A stretch of DNA of 64,000 bases from Gammaproteobacteria bacterium (GCA_018970145.1 JAGWWY010000007.1:1-64000), one strand, 5' to 3'. Positions 27,592 through 37,311 are shown, counted from the first letter of the stretch. Program-made: numbers and translations. The notes: generated by a model not told the origin, from the letters alone.

Positions 27592-27897
27592 CTATCGATT
27601 GAGCGACACGCGCCGTAATTCTTTGAATATGTCTTCGATGAATCGAGCTCGCTCGTCTTTCAGGCGAGCTGCCAAAACCGCATCGGGAATATGACGTTCG
27701 ATCTCGTCTCGAGCGACGATGCCTTTACTCTCGAGCAAGGCCTCGAGTGTCAGTCGGCGCTCCCGCTCGACCCAGACTTGCGCTGCCAACTCAAGCAACA
27801 TGCGCACCGTGGCATCCTGGATCGGATCGTTTAGATAAACCGGATCATCGCCAACAATCGGGGTACCACCCTCCGGGGTCTGCGCCCGATCAGACAC
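27592..27897 (-). CDS. hypothetical protein, 101 aa
   Basis: Acidic and helical, it carries VRMLLELAAQVWVERERRLTLEALLESKGIVARDEIERHIPD, a stretch that looks like a small helical subunit or an accessory domain. I recognise no family with confidence. The GTG start at 27897 overlaps the end of the methyltransferase gene. The frame continues upstream only as an antisense-like shadow. Its position behind the methyltransferase and FAD monooxygenase suggests it is part of that pathway. Confidence 0.6.
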   Translation of the reverse strand: MSDRAQTPEGGTPIVGDDPVYLNDPIQDATVRMLLELAAQVWVERERRLTLEALLESKGIVARDEIERHIPDAVLAARLKDERARFIEDIFKELRRVSLNR

Positions 27898-28960
27898 GGG
27901 TCGCGAACCAATGCTGCATATAGCCCGTGCCACCGGCTCGTTTGGCGAGCGGTGCGGCGGCCACCTCGAAGCCATTCGCAGCCAAGATATCGCCAAGCCG
28001 GCAGTCGCAGAAATCCTGCGAATAGGGCTCGCCGTTATGGCGCGCATCGAACCAACGGTGATACCGCTGATAGGGCGACTTACCTTCTGTACCGGTGAAG
28101 TCATAGATCGCAAAAATGCCGCCGCGACGGGTGACTCGCGCAGCCTCGCGGACTGTCTCGTCAATGATGCGTGGCGGTAATTCGTGGAACAGGATGAACG
28201 CGAAGGTGATATCGAAATGCGCGTCGGGAAAACCCGTTTTCTCAACCAGGCGCTGCGCGAAATTGACGGCATCGCCCTGCATTGCCGCGCGTCGGTGAGC
28301 CACGCGCAACATCGGCGCCGAATGGTCGATACCCCAGACGTCAGCCTCGGGGTAACGACGATGAAAGGCCGTGCTGCTCTGTCCGATCGAGCAGGCGAGA
28401 TCAAGGATGCGGTTAACCTTGCCGTCGCTCGGCGTCGGCACCGTGCCGACCAACTTGGCATGCAACTCGTCCTTGTCGTTATCACCACGGAAAAACACTT
28501 TGGTGCCGTAGTGGTACAAAAAGCCCGACAGCTCGTCTTTGTAATAGCCGCCTGGCTGCAAGTGAAAGTGCACGTTGGTGTAAGCGGGATGAACGAATGC
28601 CGGGTCGAGCAACAAGCGTCCGGGGCCGCGCTCGTCCCATTTGGCAAGTTCAGCGGTCAGTTGCGCACGCTGCTCACCGAAGCTGCGTTCGATCGCATGC
28701 CATTTCATTTCCTGCTGGCTGCGTGCCAGCCGATCGCGCAGACGACCAAGTGGCAAAGCGTGGACGAACTCGCGAATCTCCTCGACGTCGCCCCACGGAC
28801 GCCCGCGACTCGACGCCGTTCGCTCTAGTGCGCCGTTCAGCCGCTCCTCGAAATCGGCACCCTTACCTAAAATGAATTCTCGCAACCCCTCGACGAAGTC
28901 GAGATAGGCGGCATCAGAGCGCCGCGCCAGCGGCGGCAACGTTTCAGGGGTGGTGCTCAT
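27890..28960 (-). CDS. class I SAM-dependent methyltransferase with N-terminal extension
   Basis: The 356-residue protein has about 180 residues of helical extension before the SAM fold. The fold carries ILDLACSIGQSSTAFHRRYPEADVWGIDHSAPMLRVAHRRA (motifs I and II) and FAFILFHELPPRIIDETVREAARVTRRGGIFAIYDF. It is UbiE/COQ5-like in the catalytic part. Its ATG overlaps the stop of the FAD monooxygenase (ATGA), so both are made together. Methylation of a hydroxylated aromatic is a reasonable guess. Confidence 0.78.
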   Translation of the reverse strand: MSTTPETLPPLARRSDAAYLDFVEGLREFILGKGADFEERLNGALERTASSRGRPWGDVEEIREFVHALPLGRLRDRLARSQQEMKWHAIERSFGEQRAQLTAELAKWDERGPGRLLLDPAFVHPAYTNVHFHLQPGGYYKDELSGFLYHYGTKVFFRGDNDKDELHAKLVGTVPTPSDGKVNRILDLACSIGQSSTAFHRRYPEADVWGIDHSAPMLRVAHRRAAMQGDAVNFAQRLVEKTGFPDAHFDITFAFILFHELPPRIIDETVREAARVTRRGGIFAIYDFTGTEGKSPYQRYHRWFDARHNGEPYSQDFCDCRLGDILAANGFEVAAAPLAKRAGGTGYMQHWFATRV

Positions 28961-30132
28961 ATCGGTTGTGTGACCGGATTATAAGCAAAGAGCCCCAATC
29001 CCTCGTCAGCCGCCTTGCCTTTGGTCCGCTCTTTATAGGTGTCGGTATCCGGCGCATGGAACATTTTGCCCGCCCGACGCGACTCCTGCACCACGAAGGC
29101 GGCTCGCTCACGGCGACCCGATTCGTAGCGAATATAGGCTTCTTCGATGGAGTCAGACTCAACAAACGCCCGCGCGAGTACTACGGCGTCTTCAATAGCG
29201 AGCACCGCACCATGCCCGAGGAAGGGCAGCACAGGGTGTGCCGCATCGCCTAGCAGCGTGACGCGACCCTTCGACCATTGGCTCAAGGGTTCGCGGTCGA
29301 ACAAACCCCATTTGAACAACTGCTCCGGTGGCACCTGCTCCATGAAGCGGGTCACCCACGGTGTCCAGCCGCGGAATTCATCCAGAAGTTCCTCGACGCT
29401 CGATCGAATCGACCAGCCCTCCTCGGTCCACTCTTTTCGCTCAGCGAAAGCGACGAAGTTCAGTAACTCCCGATTACGAACCGGATAACGATTCACGAGG
29501 TGCCCAGGTCCCACGAACACGCCTGAAGCCGGTTGCAGAATCTCCTGCGGTACACGCTCCATCGGTACGAGGCCGCGCCATGCGATATAGCCCGTGTATT
29601 GTGGTTCGAGCGCACCAAAAATTTGATGACGCACGATCGAGCGTGATCCGTCGGCGCCGATCAACGCATCGAAGTTGCGGCTCGTGCCATCGGCAAAATC
29701 GACTCGCACGCCCGCGCTTGCCGATTCGATCGCGATGCAGCGCCGATGGAGTTCGATCGCTGCAGGATCATGCCGCCGTACTTCGGTAGCCAAGGCATCG
29801 TGCAGATCAGCACGATGGATGAGGTAGTAGCGCTCGCCGTAGAGCTCTTGCAAGCGTGCGCCGCGATTGATCCAGACGAGCGGACGGGCGTCCTGATAGT
29901 GACGAACGCATTGGTCTTCAGGGTGGTAGGCCTTCTCGGCTAGAGTCTGATGCAGGCCGAGATGATTGAGCGCATGCGCCGCCGTCGGGCTCAATGAAAG
30001 ACCTGCACCCACTTCGGCCAAATGAGGCGCTTGCTCGAGCACAAGCGGCTTGAACCCTGCGCGCTGCAATGCCAACGCGACGGACAAACCGCCGATTCCT
30101 CCGCCCACGATGCCGATGCTTGCCGCTCTCAC
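28957..30132 (-). CDS. FAD-dependent monooxygenase (salicylate hydroxylase-like)
   Basis: The 391-residue flavoprotein shows the GxGxxG nucleotide fold ([20 protein letters not shown], residues 7-26), the DG motif region [18 protein letters not shown] and the GD motif [19 protein letters not shown]. These define group A aromatic hydroxylases that use NAD(P)H and O2. It starts with GTG at 30132 and leads the monooxygenase-methyltransferase-101 aa unit. The actual substrate cannot be read from sequence. Confidence 0.88.
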   Translation of the reverse strand: MRAASIGIVGGGIGGLSVALALQRAGFKPLVLEQAPHLAEVGAGLSLSPTAAHALNHLGLHQTLAEKAYHPEDQCVRHYQDARPLVWINRGARLQELYGERYYLIHRADLHDALATEVRRHDPAAIELHRRCIAIESASAGVRVDFADGTSRNFDALIGADGSRSIVRHQIFGALEPQYTGYIAWRGLVPMERVPQEILQPASGVFVGPGHLVNRYPVRNRELLNFVAFAERKEWTEEGWSIRSSVEELLDEFRGWTPWVTRFMEQVPPEQLFKWGLFDREPLSQWSKGRVTLLGDAAHPVLPFLGHGAVLAIEDAVVLARAFVESDSIEEAYIRYESGRRERAAFVVQESRRAGKMFHAPDTDTYKERTKGKAADEGLGLFAYNPVTQPI

Positions 30133-30194
30133 GGTGGGTATTCAGCCTGAGCACTCGCTCGCACCAAAGAACCACGGCACCCTCGTCCAGACTG

Positions 30195-30224
30195 CGGACA
30201 AGCTTGGCCATGAGGCGGTAAAAT
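30195..30224 (+). promoter_or_regulatory. rimO promoter, leaderless GTG start
   Basis: CGGACA (30195-30200) and TAAAAT (30219-30224) are 18 bases apart, matching sigma70 at 4/6 and 5/6. The GTG of rimO follows after only 5 bases, without a Shine-Dalgarno sequence. Confidence 0.5.
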
Positions 30225-30229
30225 GCCCC

Positions 30230-31567
30230 GTGCCTGCCAAAAACATCCACGGGAATACCCCGAAAGTCGGTTTCGTTAGTCTCGGCTGCCCCAAAGCACT
30301 CGTGGACTCGGAACGCATCCTCACGCAACTGCGGGCCGAGGGCTATGTCGTCGCGCCTGATTACGAATCGGCGGATCTCGTGGTCGTCAATACCTGCGGG
30401 TTCATCGACTCGGCGATCGACGAATCACTCGATGCCATCGGTGAAGCGCTCGAGCAAAACGGCAAAGTGGTGGTCACCGGCTGTCTCGGTGCGAATCCAC
30501 AACGCATTCTCGAGAAGCATCCGAGCGTTCTGAAGGTCACGGGTCCGCATGCCTACGACGATGTGCTCTCAGCAGTGCATGAACATCTGCCACCGCTGCA
30601 TGATCCTTTCGTCGATCTGGTCCCGGCGCAAGGCATTCGTCTGACCCCGAAGCATTATGCATACCTCAAGATTTCCGAGGGCTGCAACAACCAATGCAGT
30701 TTCTGCATCATTCCGGATCTACGCGGCAAGCTCGCGAGTCGCCGTATCGACGAGGTGTTCAGAGAAGCCGAGAAGCTCGTTCGATCCGGCGTCAAAGAAT
30801 TGCTGGTGATTTCGCAGGATACGAGCGCCTATGGCTCGGATATCCGCTACGCCAAAGCAGATTGGCATGATCGAGCGTGGGAAACGCGCTTTCTCGATCT
30901 TGCCCAAGGACTCGGTTCACTCGGTGTGTGGGTACGCATGCACTACGTCTACCCCTACCCGCACGTCGACGATGTCATTACGCTGATGGCAGAGGGTCGC
31001 GTGCTCCCCTATCTCGACATTCCCTTCCAGCACGGCAGCCCGAGTGTACTCAAGCGTATGCGTCGCCCCGCCCACGCCGTAAACACCCTCGACCGGATTC
31101 ACGCTTGGCGTCGCGAATGCCCAGACCTGACGTTGCGCAGCACCTTCATCGTTGGCTTCCCGGGAGAGACCGAAGCGGAGTTCGAAGAATTGCTGCAGTG
31201 GCTCGAAGAGGCGCAGCTCGATCGCGTTGGCGCATTCAAATATTCACCCGTCGAGGGTGCGCGGGCGAACGACGTTGCAGCCCATGTGCCCGTTGAAGTT
31301 CAGGAACAGCGACTCGAACGCTTTATGCAAGTGGCACAAGAGATAAGTGCGCGACGTCTCGCGACTCGCGTCGGTCGTGAGGAGACCGTGTTGGTCGATG
31401 GCATCGAGGGTAATACCGCCATCGCACGTTCGCGTGGCGATGCGCCGGAAATCGACGGCATCGTCCGTGTGGCCCGAGGCGGTCATCTCGTGGTCGGCGA
31501 TTTTGCCAACGTTCGGATCACGGGCGCCGATGCCTACGATCTGAAGGCTTCGCCTCTCAAGGGCTGA
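30230..31567 (+). CDS. rimO: ribosomal protein S12 methylthiotransferase
   Basis: RimO (445 aa) adds a methylthio group to the S12 aspartate. The N-terminal UPF0004 cluster cysteines are Cys20 (SLGCPK), Cys56 (NTCGF) and Cys85 (TGCLG). The radical-SAM cysteines are Cys152, Cys156 and Cys159 (GCNNQCSFC). A C-terminal TRAM domain follows. The frame is open much further upstream, but the family start ([20 protein letters not shown] near the N-terminus) fits the GTG at 30230. The upstream codons are antisense to the FAD monooxygenase. Confidence 0.95.
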   Translation: MPAKNIHGNTPKVGFVSLGCPKALVDSERILTQLRAEGYVVAPDYESADLVVVNTCGFIDSAIDESLDAIGEALEQNGKVVVTGCLGANPQRILEKHPSVLKVTGPHAYDDVLSAVHEHLPPLHDPFVDLVPAQGIRLTPKHYAYLKISEGCNNQCSFCIIPDLRGKLASRRIDEVFREAEKLVRSGVKELLVISQDTSAYGSDIRYAKADWHDRAWETRFLDLAQGLGSLGVWVRMHYVYPYPHVDDVITLMAEGRVLPYLDIPFQHGSPSVLKRMRRPAHAVNTLDRIHAWRRECPDLTLRSTFIVGFPGETEAEFEELLQWLEEAQLDRVGAFKYSPVEGARANDVAAHVPVEVQEQRLERFMQVAQEISARRLATRVGREETVLVDGIEGNTAIARSRGDAPEIDGIVRVARGGHLVVGDFANVRITGADAYDLKASPLKG

Positions 31568-31579
31568 TAGTCATCAAAA

Positions 31580-33781
31580 TCATCCCTTGGTAAATCGGTA
31601 GCCCTCGGCACTGATCGGCAAACGACGAATGCGTCGACCGCTGGCGCTGAAGACAGCGTTACAAATCGCAGGTGCCACAGGCGGTAGCGCCGGCTCACCG
31701 AGACCACTCGGCGCGAAATCACTCTCGATGAAATGCACATCGATACGCGGATCGAGACCGATCCGCAGCAATCGGTAGCGATCAAAATTGGTTTGTACGA
31801 CTCGCCCGTTTCGATAATCGAGTTTTTGATCGAGCATCGCGCTCAAACCGTCTATCACCGAGCCCTGACATTGCGACTCGGCACCACTCAAATTCACGAT
31901 CGGGCCGACATCGCACACCACAGTGACCGAATGCACGGCAATCGTCTTGTCATCGCTGACACTGACTTCGGCAACCTCGGCTACGTGGGCCGTGTGACTA
32001 AAATAAAAGGCGAGCCCCCGCGCGCGGCCTTTCGGTAGCGCGGTGTTCCAGCCGCTTTTCTCGGCAGCGAGTTTCAGCACGCCGGCGGCCCGTCCGGTGT
32101 GCAGCGTGTTGCGATTACCGGGTGTCAGCCAACGCGGCTCACCCAAAATCTCCAGCAGAAATTCGAGATGATCTCGCCCCGCCGCGACGGACATCTCGTG
32201 CAGGAAACTCTGCAGCGGAAACGCAAACACACTAGCACCAGGCGCACGCCAGAAACCTGTAGGTGAGCGCCAGGGCAGCAGGGTACGGGTGTAACGAAAG
32301 TTGGGTATCAACTGAGAGAAATCTTCCTGTGCCCGCAGATCGCCACCGAGCACCGGCTTCTGTCCATCTCGCGTGAAAGTGATGAGATGCTGCTGCCATC
32401 CGCTGGCACGTCCGTCGGCATCGAGTGCCGCACGCAAACCGATCGTACCGCCGGCACGAACGAAGTCGTGGGTCATATCATCTTCGCGGGTCCATTGTAG
32501 TTTTACCGGACGAGCAAGTCGCTGCGCGATGGCGGCCGCCTCGCATGCGTAATCGTTCATTAGACGACGGCCGAAACCACCGCCGACTCGCACGGGATGA
32601 ATCGTGACCTTCGATTCGTCGATCTTCAACACGTTCGCGACGTTTTTCTGAGCTCGTTGCGGCGTTTGACTCGGCGGCCAAAGCTCACAGCCACCCGCGG
32701 TCGTCATGCGTGCCACGCAGACTTGCGGCTCAAGCTGCGCATGTGAGACGAACGCGTATTGATACGTCGCCTCGATGCGACGAGAGGCGTCGGCAACGCT
32801 TCGTGCGAAGTCACCGCGCTCCGCCACGATTTCTGATCCATCAATGTCGGCAAGACGTAAAGATTGAGCGCTGCTCGTAGCCCACTCGTCTTTCGCCGCA
32901 TCCGCCTCGTTCCACTCGACTTGCAGCTTTTGGCGCGCTTTGAGTGCCGCCCAAGTCGAGCTTGCGACGATCGCCACTCCAGGCTGCAACTCGACGATAT
33001 CTCCCTCGCCCTCGAGAACGAAGGCATCGATCACGCCGGGCTCGCGCTTCAACTCTTCGAGATTCGCGCTGACAGCCGAGCCACCGACAGCCGGGCATTT
33101 CACGTAGAGCGCATAGACCATCTCGGGCAGATAAACATCGCTCGCGAATAACTTTTGGCCCGTGACAACTTTACGGTTGTCGACACCGCCGATGCGTCGT
33201 TTCAACAAGCGTCGCTCGTTGGCAGATTTCAGGACCACCTGATCGGCGGCAGGAACCGGCAACGCAGCGGCGTCGGAGGCCAACTCGAGATATGTCGAAC
33301 GTCGTTGAGTTGCCAGGTGATGTACGGCACCGTCGCCACGGGTGATGCACTCCGACACCGGCACCTGCCAACGACTCGCCGCGGCGGAAATCAGCATGGC
33401 GCGCGCGGTCGCTCCCGCGCGGCGCAGCGGCTCCCAAGCGCGAGGAACGGAGGTGGACCCACCGGCAGCCTGAGAACCGTAGCGCATGGCGTCGATGACA
33501 GCTTGGCGAACCTCGATGTCTTCCCAAGCGGCATCAAGTTCTTCGGCGACGATCATGGGCAGCGCTGTTTTCACCCCTTGGCCGATCTCGGGATTCGGTG
33601 CGAACAGTACGATTCCACTCGCAGAGATATGCAGATAGCCGTTCGGTACGAAGTCGCGGGGTGCTTCGCCTGCATCTGCGTGGACGATCAGCCCTTCCGC
33701 TGAAAAAACGAGGGCCAGCACAGTACCCGTCGCTCCACTGAACTGTAGAAACCGTCGTCGATCGATTGATGGGTGGATCAT
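31580..33781 (-). CDS. molybdenum hydroxylase large subunit (isoquinoline 1-oxidoreductase beta type)
   Basis: The 733-residue protein carries a Tat signal (DRRRFLQFSGATGTVLAL). It then has the aldehyde oxidase/xanthine dehydrogenase molybdopterin domains: FAPNPEIGQGVKTALPMIVAEEL, the GGGFGRRLMNDYACEAAAIAQ motif, and the catalytic-glutamate region GLGEPALPPVAPAICNAVF. This is the IorB/CoxL-like periplasmic type. Members normally work with a small 2Fe-2S subunit (IorA-like) encoded next door. No such gene is adjacent here, so it is an orphan in this window. The ATG at 33781 has GAGG 5 bases upstream. Confidence 0.85.
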   Translation of the reverse strand: MIHPSIDRRRFLQFSGATGTVLALVFSAEGLIVHADAGEAPRDFVPNGYLHISASGIVLFAPNPEIGQGVKTALPMIVAEELDAAWEDIEVRQAVIDAMRYGSQAAGGSTSVPRAWEPLRRAGATARAMLISAAASRWQVPVSECITRGDGAVHHLATQRRSTYLELASDAAALPVPAADQVVLKSANERRLLKRRIGGVDNRKVVTGQKLFASDVYLPEMVYALYVKCPAVGGSAVSANLEELKREPGVIDAFVLEGEGDIVELQPGVAIVASSTWAALKARQKLQVEWNEADAAKDEWATSSAQSLRLADIDGSEIVAERGDFARSVADASRRIEATYQYAFVSHAQLEPQVCVARMTTAGGCELWPPSQTPQRAQKNVANVLKIDESKVTIHPVRVGGGFGRRLMNDYACEAAAIAQRLARPVKLQWTREDDMTHDFVRAGGTIGLRAALDADGRASGWQQHLITFTRDGQKPVLGGDLRAQEDFSQLIPNFRYTRTLLPWRSPTGFWRAPGASVFAFPLQSFLHEMSVAAGRDHLEFLLEILGEPRWLTPGNRNTLHTGRAAGVLKLAAEKSGWNTALPKGRARGLAFYFSHTAHVAEVAEVSVSDDKTIAVHSVTVVCDVGPIVNLSGAESQCQGSVIDGLSAMLDQKLDYRNGRVVQTNFDRYRLLRIGLDPRIDVHFIESDFAPSGLGEPALPPVAPAICNAVFSASGRRIRRLPISAEGYRFTKG

Positions 33782-33837
33782 GCGAACCTCACGCGGCTTC
33801 GTCGCGCACGACGTACATTGTGCCATCCCGCGCCACG

Positions 33838-33870
33838 TTGTCAGCGTTTTGTCCTCATTCCGTCATCGCC
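33838..33870 (+). promoter_or_regulatory. putative triple Pho box upstream of the glycosyltransferase
   Basis: Three tandem 11-bp units start at 33838 (TTGTCAGCGTT), 33849 (TTGTCCTCATT) and 33860 (CCGTCATCGCC). Each carries a (T/C)(T/C)GTC core at the same phase, like the CTGTCATAAAT repeat bound by PhoB. The site lies 30 bases before the glycosyltransferase ATG, facing it. A clear -10 is not visible. CATGTT at 33889-33894, 6 bases before the ATG, is the best weak candidate. Confidence 0.5.
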
Positions 33871-33899
33871 CTGCAACGGCTTAGAGGCATGTTTGACCG

Positions 33900-34946
33900 A
33901 TGCGAGTCGTACTGGTCACGGATGCCTGGGAGCCGCAAACCAACGGCGTGGTCAGCACCCTGCGTCAGACCATTTACGAGATGCAGCGCCTCGGAATCGA
34001 GGTGCGGCGGATTTCCCCCGAACAATTCGCCACGGTCCCCTGCCCGAGCTATCCCGAGATCCGCTTGGCCGTATTTCCGGGTCCGAAGGTCGGCGCGCAA
34101 CTCAATGAATTCCAGCCGGATGCCATCCATATCGCGACCGAGGGTACGCTCGGCGTAGCTGCGCGACAGTGGTGTATCGCACGAAAGCTGCGGTTTACGA
34201 CGTCTTACCACACACAATTTCCTGAGTACGTGCGAGCGCGTTGGCCTATCCCATTAGCGGCGAGTTACAGCTACATGCGATGGTTTCACGATGCGGCAGC
34301 ACAGACCATGGTATCGACACGCGAAATGCAGCTGTTGCTCGAGCAGCGCGGCTTTCGTCACCTCAAGCGCTGGGGCCGCGGTGTCGACACAGAGCTTTTC
34401 AGACCGAGTGAGCATTACGTCGCGGCTAGCACGCCGCTGTTTGCTTATCTCGGGCGTGTGTCGATCGAAAAAAACGTCGAAACATTTTTGACGCTTGACC
34501 TGCCTGGGCGAAAAGTCGTCATCGGCGATGGGCCCGCTCGTGAGATTCTCGAATCACGCTTTCCTCAGGTGCGATTCACCGGAGTGCTCAAAGGTTCTGC
34601 GCTCGTGTCGGAACTCAGCTTGGCGAGCGCACTCGTTTTCCCGAGTCGCACCGATACATTTGGTCTTGTGATGCTGGAGGCGATGGCCTGCGGCGTTCCG
34701 GTCGCAGCCTTTCCGGTTACCGGGCCCATCGACGTCGTCACACCCGGCGTGACGGGTGAGCTGAACGTCGATCTCCGTCTTGCCGCCTTGGCAGCACTGC
34801 AGCTGGATCGAGATCAAATACGAAAAGTGGCATTGACCCGTTCATGGGCCAACGCTACTGGCGAGTTTCTCGATAATCTCGTGCCGGCGAAGCGCGTCAC
34901 GACGGTCGCGCTTCGCCGGCCCAACGCATCTTCGATCAGAGCTTGA
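33900..34946 (+). CDS. GT4 family glycosyltransferase (Agt/SqdX-like glycolipid synthase)
   Basis: The 348-residue enzyme starts with VVLVTDAWEPQTNGVVSTLRQT, the N-terminal signature of the SqdX/Agt branch of GT4. The C-terminal nucleotide-sugar domain has LGRVSIEKNVETF, the VIGDGPAREIL segment and the FPSRTDTFGLVMLEAMACGVPVAAF EX7E-type motif. Relatives glycosylate diacylglycerol, and the Agrobacterium Agt is induced by phosphate starvation. The acceptor here is inferred. No Shine-Dalgarno sequence is at a good distance. Its stop overlaps the convergent TonB receptor stop by 11 bases. Confidence 0.8.
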   Translation: MRVVLVTDAWEPQTNGVVSTLRQTIYEMQRLGIEVRRISPEQFATVPCPSYPEIRLAVFPGPKVGAQLNEFQPDAIHIATEGTLGVAARQWCIARKLRFTTSYHTQFPEYVRARWPIPLAASYSYMRWFHDAAAQTMVSTREMQLLLEQRGFRHLKRWGRGVDTELFRPSEHYVAASTPLFAYLGRVSIEKNVETFLTLDLPGRKVVIGDGPAREILESRFPQVRFTGVLKGSALVSELSLASALVFPSRTDTFGLVMLEAMACGVPVAAFPVTGPIDVVTPGVTGELNVDLRLAALAALQLDRDQIRKVALTRSWANATGEFLDNLVPAKRVTTVALRRPNASSIRA

Positions 34947-37311
34947 CGCGCGCTCCCACGAACACGCTGTAACCGAACTGCTCGTACTCATAGACGCGGC
35001 TACGATTGCCAAAGTAACGGATGCCGGCGGTATTGGTGAGGTTCTTCGCTTCGGCAAACATCTCGAAGTTCTTCGTGAACTCGTAGCTGGCCGTCAGGTC
35101 GAGCTGATCGCGTCCTTCCCAGTAGAGATCCAGTTCACCGTCTTCAGCATTGATCTCGTTGAGATAGTCACCGCGGTCGGTGTAGCTCAGGCGGATGCTG
35201 ATCGGACCCTGCTCGTAGAACAGCGCGAAGTTGGCAACGCTCTCCGACTGCCCGGGCAACGGAAATTTCGAGCGCCCCGCATACGTACGACCCACGTCGA
35301 TTTCGGCATCGACTAAGGTCAGGTTCGCGAAGACGCCAAAGCCCGACATCCAGCCCGGCAGGTTGGTGAACTGCTGCTGCCACGCCAACTCGATACCCGA
35401 CAGCGAACCGTCCGCATTTTCTGGCGTAACCAGTGTCGCAGCTTGGCCGATGTAGGTGCCCGTGCTGCGTAACGTGTAGTTGTAGTCCTTGAGATCCTTA
35501 TAAAAGGCGCTTGCCGACAACAAACCCATCTTGTCGAAGTAATACTCGATCGACGCATCAAGGTTGTTCGAAAGGGTCGGCTTCAGATCAGGATTACCGA
35601 GCGAGACGACCAACGTCGAGCCCTCCTGGGTCTCGAGTGCGCGCGGGACGATATCCGTAAAGTTCGGACGTGTCATGCCACGCGTGACTGCGGCACGACC
35701 GATCAGCCCCTCGTTGAACTCGTAGCGCAAGGTCACACCCGGGAAAATATCGGTGTAAGAGCGGGTGTCGGTGCGGGATCGAATCGTGCTCGTGCGCGTA
35801 TCGAATACCGGGGCTGACCCGGTCGTTTCCGTCTTTTCAACGCGAACACCCGCCAGAACACCCAACCGGTCGTAATCGAGGTCCCACATCGCATAACCGG
35901 AAAGAATCTGCTCGTCGGCTCGATAATCCGCCGTCGCCGACTGCTCTACACGAGGCGGAGAAGTCTTCTTCGTGGTATCGAAATACGCGTCTGCCAGTGC
36001 CGGATCGATCTTGAAGCCTAAGTTGTATCCGTAGTTTTGACTGGCAGTGCTCGTCAAAAAAGCCGCCAGCGGCGAGGACGGTGCCGCCGTTGACGCGCGA
36101 TCACGGAAGCGGTTTTCATCCGCTTGACGTTCGCCGTCTTTCAACTTGAAGCCGAACTTGAATTGTCCCTCACCACCACCCACCGTCACGGGCAAACGGG
36201 CATTGATGGTGAACGCCTGAGTCTCTTCTGAGGTGGCACTTGTACGGTAAGCATTCTCGCGGAACGAGAAGTTACTGGGTGTCAGATGCTGATTGGACGT
36301 AAACAACGAAATCGACGGCTCGAGGGTGCTGTTACGATAATCGTAGGACAACGGTGCCGTTGCAGTACCGAGCGCCGCGGTACGGAAAAGCAGTTCGTCG
36401 CGGCGCGGATATGTCTGTTGGGTGTCCGCGAGCGACACTGACGCATCGACCACGAGATCGCCAAAAGCTCTCTCGCCACCAACTTCGAGAGTCGAAATTT
36501 CGTTTTCCTGGATGCGATGGCGAATTTGCTTAGCGACACGGATGTTACGGAAGCTTGCGGTCTGATCGGTCGCACCCGCGAGCAGTACGCCCTCGGACCA
36601 GAGGACGAGCAGTTGGTTGCGGTACTCGTCATCAGTGAATTTCGACAGCGTGCCGCGCACGAAGAAGCGATCGTTATCTGCGTTGCGCCACTCGGCTGCA
36701 CCGGTGAATGCGATGCGCTCGCGCTGCGTGTTGTAGTCCTTGAAGAGGTTTTCGGCAACTCCGAAAACAGAACCGCCTTCGGGCCGCGTGAGACGAACCC
36801 AGCCGGTTTCGATGTTGTCGACCTCGCGGTCAGTTTCCGAATAGCTCGCCGACAGGAGCATTCCAAACTTGTTGTCATCGCCCCAAATGTTACTGATCGA
36901 GCCGGAACCGCGCTTGTCGTTGGTTCCACCGAACTCGTTATAAGAGCCGCCAGCCGAAGCACGCGCGCGAAATCCTTTGTAATCGAAGGGTGACTGCGTC
37001 TTGATGTTCACCGCGCCCGTGATGGAATCAGCGTCCTGATCCGGGCGCAGCGTTTTACTAATTTCCAACTGTCCGACGATATCGGAGGGGATCGTGTCCA
37101 AGTCGATGGCGCGAGTCGACGGATCCGGTGCTGCGATACTGACCCCGTCGATCGTGACGGCTGAGAACTCCGACGGACCACCGCGCACGTTGATGTAACG
37201 GCCTTCGCCTTGATCACGCGCGATTGCGATGCCCGCTACGCGTTGCAGTGCCTCGGCGATGTTCGGGTCAGGGAAACGACCGACGGTGTCTGATGAAACG
37301 ACATTCGTCAC
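34936..37311 (-). CDS. TonB-dependent receptor lacking its N-terminus (5'-truncated)
   Basis: The frame encodes most of a Caulobacter-type TonB receptor. It has the plug (NVVSSDTVGRFPDPNIAEALQRVAG, YINVRGGPSEFSAVTIDGVSI) and a long barrel ending in GYSVFVGARVKL, with a basal TonB-receptor C-terminus. There is no signal peptide. The homologous frame continues upstream through AAEQQKNSRG for 19 codons and meets a stop at 37369-37371, and no export signal is found in any frame further up. The first usable start is GTG 37311, inside the plug. It is most likely a 5'-deleted remnant; an undetected frameshift or sequence error is the alternative. It is too long and intact otherwise to be old. Confidence 0.75.
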   Translation of the reverse strand: MTNVVSSDTVGRFPDPNIAEALQRVAGIAIARDQGEGRYINVRGGPSEFSAVTIDGVSIAAPDPSTRAIDLDTIPSDIVGQLEISKTLRPDQDADSITGAVNIKTQSPFDYKGFRARASAGGSYNEFGGTNDKRGSGSISNIWGDDNKFGMLLSASYSETDREVDNIETGWVRLTRPEGGSVFGVAENLFKDYNTQRERIAFTGAAEWRNADNDRFFVRGTLSKFTDDEYRNQLLVLWSEGVLLAGATDQTASFRNIRVAKQIRHRIQENEISTLEVGGERAFGDLVVDASVSLADTQQTYPRRDELLFRTAALGTATAPLSYDYRNSTLEPSISLFTSNQHLTPSNFSFRENAYRTSATSEETQAFTINARLPVTVGGGEGQFKFGFKLKDGERQADENRFRDRASTAAPSSPLAAFLTSTASQNYGYNLGFKIDPALADAYFDTTKKTSPPRVEQSATADYRADEQILSGYAMWDLDYDRLGVLAGVRVEKTETTGSAPVFDTRTSTIRSRTDTRSYTDIFPGVTLRYEFNEGLIGRAAVTRGMTRPNFTDIVPRALETQEGSTLVVSLGNPDLKPTLSNNLDASIEYYFDKMGLLSASAFYKDLKDYNYTLRSTGTYIGQAATLVTPENADGSLSGIELAWQQQFTNLPGWMSGFGVFANLTLVDAEIDVGRTYAGRSKFPLPGQSESVANFALFYEQGPISIRLSYTDRGDYLNEINAEDGELDLYWEGRDQLDLTASYEFTKNFEMFAEAKNLTNTAGIRYFGNRSRVYEYEQFGYSVFVGARVKL

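Noticed and set aside
27898-28647. Extension of the 101-aa protein to 351 aa on the minus strand
   Set aside because: The extra codons overlap the methyltransferase in another frame and show Arg/Ser-rich shadow composition. The GTG at 27897 at the methyltransferase stop is the likely start.
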